Source: Bacteroidota bacterium (GTDB taxonomy: Bacteria > Bacteroidota > Bacteroidia > Chitinophagales > Chitinophagaceae). Taken from it: a stretch of 36,867 nt of DNA. Location: the NCBI GenBank assembly GCA_025356235.1, contig JANXUL010000028.1:1-36867 (forward strand), read 5' to 3'. The notes under the pieces were generated by a model that saw nothing but the letters and a program-made list of their open reading frames with translations, did not search any database and was not told the origin of the DNA. The position numbers and the translations under genes are program-made. Of this stretch, positions 31,501 through 36,867 are shown one piece after another (position 1 is the first letter of the stretch; every line of letters begins with the position of its first letter).

Positions 31501-32407
31501 CATAACTATCGTTAGAACTTATATCTGCAGGCCGGTTGCCTGCTGAAATCATTGTACCACTGGAATTTAAACGGAAATAGGGGTCACCAATCGTAGGCCC
31601 GGTCTCACCACGGTTGTTTCCTGCAGAAAATACCATCAGGTAATTAGGGGCATTGTACGCGAGGGAATCCAGTGTTTGTGATTCATCACTATAAAACCCG
31701 AATTTATAATCTTCTGTTGAAGTGGGCAGGCCCCAGAATTCCCAACGGGACTCAGTGTCGTTATAAGACCAGCCTGCCGGAAATCCATAAGAGTGATTGG
31801 AGATAAGGAGATTGGGTGATTCAGTAAACATTTCTGCCAGGCGGTTTTGGGTATCATAAGAAACAAGGCTTTGTACCCCAAATGCCATTCCTTTTGCGGC
31901 AGGGTTTACGCCAGACGCAATCAGTGTTCCGGCAACGTGCGTAGCATGGTCGCCACTCGCAGCCGGGTTATCTTTTTGATTGATACGATTAATCAGCTCT
32001 ACGTGTGTCTTAAGCGGAAAAGCGTTTCCTGCCTCCCAAAGACCGATCTTATCTTTCATGTTTGCAGAACTGCCCGAGAGGTTTAAACCCGAAGCCCCAC
32101 CCGGCCACAACTGGTTAGCCCTGGTAGTAGCCGCTGCAATCGCATTGGAATGTGAAACGATATACATGGGCAAATCCATCTTATCCACACCATCAAGTAT
32201 GGCTATTTTCCCGTTCTTTCCTTTAATGGTGAGGGGCCAGCCTCTTTGCTTAGCTAAAGTAAGTGCCCGGGCATAGCTTGCATCGCTTGATATCTTATAA
32301 CCTATCGCTGCCTGATTTAATATCCTGTTATTGGTTTCTAACTGGGCATAAACAATCGAACAACATCCGCAAATCCATACAAAAGACAAGACAATTTTTT
32401 TCATCAT
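28598..32407 (-). CDS. T9SS-secreted S8 family (subtilisin-like) serine peptidase, multidomain
   Basis: 1269 aa. Signal peptide (residues ~1-21), then an S8 domain (about 115-440): catalytic His in 'DHATHVAGT' (about 154), oxyanion Asn in 'FSAGNNRG' (about 264) and Ser in 'FNGTSMSSPNAAG' (about 378). The catalytic Asp position reads 'IGLWEAG' with Glu at about 125 (subtilisin V-I-D-S-G). A P-domain-like jelly roll follows (about 455-595), then a GEVED domain ('IFIKVGTADATSN ... DYNTNGIFDAGEL ... GETQDYRV'), a CARDB-like segment ('IKIRNNGTIDQTNIPVTV'), further Ig-like parts, and a type A T9SS sorting domain at the C-terminus ('SPNPNNGVFNLSF ... LQKILIEK'). A secreted protease for external protein or host/prey material. 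Its promoter is not obvious. Confidence 0.92.
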   Translation of the reverse strand: MMKKIVLSFVWICGCCSIVYAQLETNNRILNQAAIGYKISSDASYARALTLAKQRGWPLTIKGKNGKIAILDGVDKMDLPMYIVSHSNAIAAATTRANQLWPGGASGLNLSGSSANMKDKIGLWEAGNAFPLKTHVELINRINQKDNPAASGDHATHVAGTLIASGVNPAAKGMAFGVQSLVSYDTQNRLAEMFTESPNLLISNHSYGFPAGWSYNDTESRWEFWGLPTSTEDYKFGFYSDESQTLDSLAYNAPNYLMVFSAGNNRGETGPTIGDPYFRLNSSGTMISAGNRPADISSNDSYDCIPTINGAKNILTVGAVNGIPVGYSRKEDVVMSYFSSWGPTDDGRIKPDIVADGVNVLSPVNTSNTSYASFNGTSMSSPNAAGSLFLLQEYYSKLKAGAFLRSATIKGLAIHTANEAGSFPGPDYQFGWGLLNVEKAAAVITAAVPSNNAATSAHLLYEKVLNNGETFSTTVVASGKQPLSATISWTDPKGSVDQLNTLNGRAKKLVHDLDIRITSGSGSSLRTYLPWTLDVNNPQSPAVPGDNVTDNVEKIELIDSTIPGQTYTITVTHKGTLARGLQAYSLLVSGVGGTAYCASASGGGGARIDSVSFKTIQKGNTAGSKTYTNNTNLIANIEPSQSTPIFIKVGTADATSNPRIVKVFIDYNTNGIFDAGELAATSPLITAAASSTTLTITTPGSLIVGANCLMRIIVQETSTASDILPCGPYGKGETQDYRVRVVDPSVDMLLSQLVSPADNDCSSPSQYVTIKIRNNGTIDQTNIPVTVAISTGGTTVANLSAIYPGTISALSTVNYTFQTPFVSNAGTTYTFTASVNLLGDQFSANNQLVATIITAAKPATISGIGGICTTSALLRVNTPDASNYFWYATPSTTSPFAVGPTTSTTNIPSDKTFYVAKEARASLGPLNKLVFPQGGYNSFYNNYVKFNNTVPIVIETAKLYIGNPGKITIIAADILSSTSTGFTFKTFASTVLDAYATNPTLVSGGNGGNPANDTGAVYYLNLPVTSVGDHILLIRCDQGTGRTDSASIFRNNQITGTTYPMGIPNIASITGNSVNQAGFTEAQFYYFYYDMRINTVGCVSDRVPVVTVTAPTPVITQVADSLLSSIAGGNQWYLNDTAINNASNNHYKPTKAGTYKVIVTDVFGCQKTSNTIAFTVTAIPELVAQEIKLKVSPNPNNGVFNLSFEVTTKADLSIDILSSSGQRVYNSSYPNFTGKFSKQIRVDPLSTAFYVLKIQHNKKTYLQKILIEK

Positions 32408-32497
32408 AACCTATGGGGTTTACTTTCAACCTGTTCCGTAGAAAAAAACAGACCTAATATTCACTAAATTAGATACTTTCATCATTCAAAGTGATGT

Positions 32498-32962
32498 ATG
32501 AAACAGATTCTTTTTTTTCTTTTTTCTTCCAGTATCGTTATTCTTGGCTGTTCCTCAGCAAGAAATGTTAAATCTTCTGCCGTGAAACAAGGTATTACCG
32601 GATTCGTTACCGAAGTAAGGGGCAACCAAATGCCCAATCCTGATGCCGCCCCTAAATCACCCAAGGGCATTCATACAACCGTTTTTGTATACGAACCCAC
32701 CCATATTTCCGATGTAATAAGGGAAGGTACTTCTCCGGTATATACGGCCATTCGCACTAAATTGGTTGCTTCTATTGAAACTGATAGTACAGGTGCATTT
32801 ACCGTTGCCTTGCCTTCAGGCGCTTATTCACTTTTTGTAGCGCATGGTAAAGGATTTTACGCCAATCTGTTCGACACAAACAACCATATTGCCTTGTTTG
32901 TGGTGGAAGACGATAAACTTACTCAGGTAAAGTTAACGGTTAGTTCAAGGGCAACTTATTAG
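32498..32962 (+). CDS. Lipoprotein with a carboxypeptidase-regulatory/transthyretin-like domain
   Basis: 154 aa. Lipoprotein signal with lipobox I-L-G-C (Cys about 18). The mature part 'GITGFVTEVRGNQMPNPDAAPKSPKGI...TVFVYEP' then 'ETDSTGAFTVALPSGAYSLFVAHGKGFYANLFD' follows the layout of a CarboxypepD_reg-like beta-sandwich (G-x-V ... D-x-x-G-x-F-x-x-x-L-P-x-G-x-Y). Such domains occur as small outer-membrane-anchored proteins in Bacteroidetes without known activity. It stands alone between the divergent protease gene and mfd. Confidence 0.8.
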   Translation: MKQILFFLFSSSIVILGCSSARNVKSSAVKQGITGFVTEVRGNQMPNPDAAPKSPKGIHTTVFVYEPTHISDVIREGTSPVYTAIRTKLVASIETDSTGAFTVALPSGAYSLFVAHGKGFYANLFDTNNHIALFVVEDDKLTQVKLTVSSRATY

Positions 32963-33026
32963 TGAATGATAAGTTGGCAACAACCACTATTAACCCACAA
33001 CTGGCCTCTCACAACCCATCACTACC

Positions 33027-33034
33027 TATCTTTG
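33027..33034 (+). promoter_or_regulatory. -7 element TATCTTTG upstream of mfd
   Basis: TATCTTTG matches TAnnTTTG and predicts a start near 33041 with a leader of about 30 nt. No -33 TTTG is visible at the standard distance. Confidence 0.5.
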
Positions 33035-33071
33035 CCCATCTTTCTAAGAACCGGATGTTGATTTTGCAGTT

Positions 33072-36000
33072 ATGAATTTGAATGTGTTGTTGGAGCAGTA
33101 TCAAAATTCACCCCACCTTTTTCAGCTGGCGGACAAGCTTTCTTTTGCCCAAACCCAGCAATTATACCTTAAAAATTTACAGGGAAGTAGCTCTGAATTT
33201 GTGGTGAGTGCCGTTTTCATGCACCCCAATTGCCAGCAGTTAAACCATCTTGTTGTGGTAAATGATGCCGAAGAAGCGGCTTATTTTCATAATACCCTCG
33301 AAAACCTTACCAATGCCCTGGACCTGTTTTATTTCCCTTCCTCTTTCAAAAACAGGAAGAATTTCAGGTTGTTGAACAGCTCACATGTGATGTTGCGTAC
33401 AGAAGCCCTCACCAAACTTTCTGCCGGCGGTAACAGGAAAATTATCGTTACTTACCCCGAGGCCCTTTTTGAAAAAGTAGTACTCCCCAAAACACTCAGC
33501 AGCAATATCATCAGCATCAAAACAAATGACACCATCAACTTAAACAGCCTCATGGATTTGTTTGTGATGTATGGGTTTGACCGGACTGATTTTGTTTACG
33601 AACCCGGACAGTTTGCCTTGCGTGGTGGTATTTTAGATATCTATTCTTTCGGGAATGAAAAACCTTACCGGGTAGAATTATTCGGGAATGAAGTTGACAG
33701 TATCCGCATTTTCGACCCCGAAACACAATTGAGTGAAAGGAAATTATTACAGGTTAACATTATCCCCAATGTAGAAACGCAATTCGACAGTGGTGAAAAA
33801 GTTTCACTCCTTGACTTTGTTTCTGAGAATACCATCGTATGGCTGAAGGACTGGGATGTGATCAAAGAAAAAATTATACAGCAGGAAGAAGACCTTGCAG
33901 GGTTTATAAACATCCTCGACAGCGGCTACCGGATGCAAAACAGCGATGATGAAGATGATACCAAAGTGGTTAAAGAAGTTAGCTGGAATGATTTTGTAAA
34001 AGCCGAAACCATCGAACAATTGCTGCTGTCCCGTCATATCGTTGAGTTTGGTTTCAAACCTAATTTGTCAACGGTTGAAATTGAATTCAAAACCAAAATC
34101 CAACCTTCATTCAACCGCAGGTTTGATTTATTGATCAGTAACCTGAAAGCACATGAGGCTGAGGGTTACAACATATATATTTTTGCCGAACAGGCGAGAC
34201 AATTAGAACGGCTCAACAGCATTTTTGTTGACCTTCAGACCGAGATACAATTTGTACCCCTCGTTACGGGTATCCATGAAGGATTTATTGATGAGGAACT
34301 GAAAGTGGTTTGTTATACTGATCACCAGATATTCCAGCGTTACCATAAATACAAGATCAAACAGGCTTATAACAAGAACAAAGCCTTAACACTAAAAACC
34401 CTACGCGATCTGCAACCCGGTGATTATGTTACGCATATTGATCATGGTGTTGGAACGTATAGCGGGCTTCAGAAAATTGAAGCCAATGGCAGGGTACAGG
34501 AAGCAGTACGTATCATTTATAAAGACAGTGATATTTTGTATGTAAATATTAATTCACTGCACAAAATTTCCAAATACACTGGTAAGGAAGGAACCGTTCC
34601 CAAGATCAATAAACTGGGTTCGGATGTTTGGACAAGACTGAAAGAAAAAACCAAAATTAAAGTAAAGGAAATTGCGTTTGACCTGATCAAGCTTTATGCG
34701 CAGCGCAAGTCGCAGCAAGGGTTTGCGCATACCCCGGATACCTACATGCAAACGGAACTGGAAGCCTCTTTTATTTATGAAGACACACCGGACCAGAGCA
34801 AAGCAACTGCCGATGTAAAAAAAGATATGGAAAGTGAATCGCCTATGGACAGGCTGGTATGTGGCGATGTGGGTTTTGGTAAAACAGAGATTGCCATACG
34901 TGCCGCATTCAAATCGGTAGTAGATGGAAAACAGGCTGCCGTATTGGTTCCTACTACCATTCTGGCTTTTCAACACTTTAAAACATTTAGCGACAGGTTG
35001 AAAGATTTTCCCGTAACGGTAGATTATATTAACCGTTTCAGGTCGTCGAAAGAAAAAAAAGAAATCCTGAAACGGCTGGAAGAAGGCAAAGTAGATATCA
35101 TTATAGGCACACATGGCTTATTGGGTAAGGAAGCAAAATTCAAAGACCTGGGTGTAATGATCATTGATGAGGAACAGAAATTTGGTGTGGCACATAAGGA
35201 AAAATTGAAGACCCTCAAAACAAATGTGGATTGCTTAACCCTAACGGCAACACCCATACCCCGCACTTTGCAATTCAGTTTAATGGGGGCAAGAGATCTG
35301 AGTATCATTAATACGCCACCGCCCAACCGTCAACCTATTCAAACAGAAGTTCGGCTGTTCAATGATGATTTTATAAGGGATGCAATTTATTATGAAACCG
35401 AAAGGGGCGGGCAGGTTTTCTTTATACATAACCGTGTACAGGGGTTGGCGGAAATGAGTGCCATGATACAGGGGCTTTGCCCCGACCTGAGTATTGGGTT
35501 TGCCCACGGCCAGTTAGATGGCCATGAACTGGAAGAAAGGATATTGGATTTTATTGATAAGAAATATGATGTTTTGGTGTGTACCAATATTGTAGAAAGT
35601 GGCGTTGATATACCGAATGTGAATACGATTATCGTTAATAATGCGCATCATTTTGGGTTGAGCGATTTACACCAGTTGCGGGGAAGGGTAGGGCGCAGTA
35701 ATAAAAAAGCATTTTGTTATTTATTAGGTCCGCCCATAAGTACCCTGCCAACCGATTCGCGGAAACGGCTTCAGACATTGGAACAATTCAGTGACCTGGG
35801 TAGTGGTTTCCAGATTGCCATGCGGGATCTTGATATTCGCGGTGCCGGTAACTTACTGGGCGGCGAGCAGAGTGGTTTTATGGCGGAGATAGGGTTTGAA
35901 ATGTATCAGAAAATATTGGAAGAAGCTATACGTGAATTGAAACGGACATCTTTTAAAGACCTGTTCAAAGAAGAGATCAGTAAGCAGGATGATTTTGTAA

Positions 36001-36467
36001 GCGACTGTACCATTGATACCGATCTGGAAATATTAATTCCGGATAGTTATGTAGAAAGTATTACAGAGCGCCTGTCACTCTATACCCGTCTGGATAATTG
36101 CGAAAAAGAAGATGAATTACTGGATTTTCACAAAGAAATGCTCGACAGGTTTGGCTCCATTCCACCCCAGGTGGAGGATTTATTTACAACCGTCAGGTGC
36201 CGCTGGCTGGCTGTACAACTTGGATTTGAAAAAATGACATTGAAGGATGCTATCCTGCGCTGTTATTTTATTAACCGCCCCGATTCGCCTTATTTCGAAT
36301 CCCAATTATTTAAAAAAGTATTGGCTTACCTGCAAACCGGCACCAATAAAGCGCGCCTCAAACAAACCGGAAGAATGTTCCTTTTAATTGTAGACGATGT
36401 GAAGGAAATGGAGGCCATGCATAGGTTTTTAAAACAGATGCATAAAGAAGTGGTGGGTTTGCAATAA
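33072..36467 (+). CDS. mfd: Transcription-repair coupling factor Mfd
   Basis: 1131 aa, near the usual length. The N-terminal UvrB-like region includes 'FVYEPGQFALRGGILDIYSFGNEKPYRVELFGNEVDSIRIFDPETQLS'. The RNA-polymerase-interacting domain starts at 'DLQPGDYVTHIDHGVGTYSGL'. The RecG-like translocase has Walker A 'CGDVGFGKTEIA' (about 595-606), motif II 'DEEQKFGV' (about 700), 'TATPIPRTL', and motif VI 'LHQLRGRVGRSNKKAF'. The C-terminal TRCF domain (ILIPDSYVESITERLSLYTRL) is complete. It displaces stalled RNA polymerase and recruits UvrA to damaged template strands. Its stop is one base from the stop of the convergent retropepsin-like gene, leaving no room for a terminator between them. Confidence 0.98.
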   Translation: MNLNVLLEQYQNSPHLFQLADKLSFAQTQQLYLKNLQGSSSEFVVSAVFMHPNCQQLNHLVVVNDAEEAAYFHNTLENLTNALDLFYFPSSFKNRKNFRLLNSSHVMLRTEALTKLSAGGNRKIIVTYPEALFEKVVLPKTLSSNIISIKTNDTINLNSLMDLFVMYGFDRTDFVYEPGQFALRGGILDIYSFGNEKPYRVELFGNEVDSIRIFDPETQLSERKLLQVNIIPNVETQFDSGEKVSLLDFVSENTIVWLKDWDVIKEKIIQQEEDLAGFINILDSGYRMQNSDDEDDTKVVKEVSWNDFVKAETIEQLLLSRHIVEFGFKPNLSTVEIEFKTKIQPSFNRRFDLLISNLKAHEAEGYNIYIFAEQARQLERLNSIFVDLQTEIQFVPLVTGIHEGFIDEELKVVCYTDHQIFQRYHKYKIKQAYNKNKALTLKTLRDLQPGDYVTHIDHGVGTYSGLQKIEANGRVQEAVRIIYKDSDILYVNINSLHKISKYTGKEGTVPKINKLGSDVWTRLKEKTKIKVKEIAFDLIKLYAQRKSQQGFAHTPDTYMQTELEASFIYEDTPDQSKATADVKKDMESESPMDRLVCGDVGFGKTEIAIRAAFKSVVDGKQAAVLVPTTILAFQHFKTFSDRLKDFPVTVDYINRFRSSKEKKEILKRLEEGKVDIIIGTHGLLGKEAKFKDLGVMIIDEEQKFGVAHKEKLKTLKTNVDCLTLTATPIPRTLQFSLMGARDLSIINTPPPNRQPIQTEVRLFNDDFIRDAIYYETERGGQVFFIHNRVQGLAEMSAMIQGLCPDLSIGFAHGQLDGHELEERILDFIDKKYDVLVCTNIVESGVDIPNVNTIIVNNAHHFGLSDLHQLRGRVGRSNKKAFCYLLGPPISTLPTDSRKRLQTLEQFSDLGSGFQIAMRDLDIRGAGNLLGGEQSGFMAEIGFEMYQKILEEAIRELKRTSFKDLFKEEISKQDDFVSDCTIDTDLEILIPDSYVESITERLSLYTRLDNCEKEDELLDFHKEMLDRFGSIPPQVEDLFTTVRCRWLAVQLGFEKMTLKDAILRCYFINRPDSPYFESQLFKKVLAYLQTGTNKARLKQTGRMFLLIVDDVKEMEAMHRFLKQMHKEVVGLQ

Positions 36468-36468
36468 A

Positions 36469-36861
36469 TCAGCTCTTACTGATCAGGTTAATGAGTATTA
36501 ATTTGGCTACTCCTGGATCAACGATTACCGTATCATGCTCAAAATCTAATTTCAAGCACCATTTCTGCATGGTGTTGGCCCCAATAATCACTTCTTCACT
36601 AAGTCCGGGCACTACCAAAAATTCATCACTTAACCGAATATCCTCATGATAAAAATCCAGTGTTGTGCGGCTTGTAATTTCCATATATACAGTATCGCTT
36701 GCCGTTGCTAATCGCATGGGGGTATGAATAGGTGTTAGCATTTCTAAATCTTCCACCAATGTTTCATTTATGCAAGAATAATTTGCGCCACTATCAAATA
36801 ATGCATAAAGATTTTTTTCTCCTTTACTGCCTTCGAAACGTAATGGGATGCGGATGATCAT
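36469..36861 (-). CDS. Retropepsin-like aspartic protease (clan AA), possibly 5' extended beyond window
   Basis: 130 aa. 'LYALFDSGANYSCINETLVEDL' carries the catalytic D-S-G-A motif (about 23-26) of single-domain retroviral-like aspartic proteases, which work as dimers. A second conserved strand 'EEVIIGANTMQKWCLKLDFEHDTVIVD' matches the flap/hydrophobic G motif (I-I-G). No signal peptide is visible with this start, but the frame is still open (GTT ACC) at the window edge, so a longer N-terminus is possible. Bacterial relatives are cellular genes, not retroviral remnants. Substrate unknown. Convergent with mfd, one base apart. Confidence 0.8.
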   Translation of the reverse strand: MIIRIPLRFEGSKGEKNLYALFDSGANYSCINETLVEDLEMLTPIHTPMRLATASDTVYMEITSRTTLDFYHEDIRLSDEFLVVPGLSEEVIIGANTMQKWCLKLDFEHDTVIVDPGVAKLILINLISKS

Positions 36862-36867
36862 GGTAAC

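Noticed and set aside
36469-36861. Retroviral or retroelement remnant
   Set aside because: No reverse transcriptase or integrase nearby; DSGA proteases of this size are normal bacterial genes.

Overview
The window looks like a chromosome segment from a Bacteroidota bacterium, most likely a member of the Chitinophagaceae. The evidence is gene content: Bacteroidetes-type conjugative transposon genes, T9SS C-terminal sorting domains, DUF5777 and MbnP families, and eukaryote-like single-chain GlyRS. Several promoters also carry the Bacteroidetes -7 element TAnnTTTG, and Shine-Dalgarno sequences are weak. Assignment below phylum is inference from protein flavour only.

Layout. (1) Positions 1-~4100 are the end of an integrative conjugative element (ICE): the 3' part of traN, two related proteins of unknown function, a small winged-helix-like protein and an excisionase-type HTH protein. 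They all lie on the + strand and end at a strong terminator. The element abuts the 3' side of a tRNA-Leu(UAG) gene, a typical ICE target. (2) 4261-8665 (minus) holds an orphan PAS-PAS histidine kinase, a secreted serine hydrolase and a RhlE-type DEAD-box RNA helicase. (3) 8918-12491 (plus) holds a small membrane protein, then a three-gene cell-envelope operon (YceI-like lipoprotein, c-type cytochrome lipoprotein with a CX4CH motif, DUF5777 beta-barrel), then a lipoprotein of unknown function. (4) 12469-16772 (minus) holds free-Met-R-sulfoxide reductase, a polysaccharide flippase, and a coupled arfB-mbnP-mbnH set. MbnP/MbnH is a copper-protein/di-heme-enzyme pair, present here without methanobactin genes. 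(5) 16808-19122 (plus) holds dtd, a group III truncated haemoglobin, a MazG-like pyrophosphohydrolase and a YihY/BrkB membrane protein. (6) 19202-24760 holds a secreted Xaa-Pro aminopeptidase (minus), glycyl-tRNA synthetase (plus), a second secreted serine hydrolase (minus) and a ferredoxin-NADP reductase-like flavoprotein (minus). (7) 25021-32407 (minus) holds two large T9SS cargo proteins, a subtilisin-like protease and an Asp-box beta-propeller, followed by a small secreted protein. (8) 32498-36861 holds a lipoprotein, the transcription-repair coupling factor mfd and, convergent with it, a retropepsin-like aspartic protease.

The most interesting parts are the two envelope redox loci in regions 3 and 4, the ICE/tRNA junction with a tandem 11-bp palindrome, the paralogous pair of ICE proteins, a Glu in place of the catalytic Asp in the S8 protease, and several intergenic hairpins or dispersed repeats, one family of which recurs about 16 kb apart. 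No gene-free stretch exceeds about 260 bases. I see no rRNA, CRISPR array, insertion sequence or clear pseudogene.
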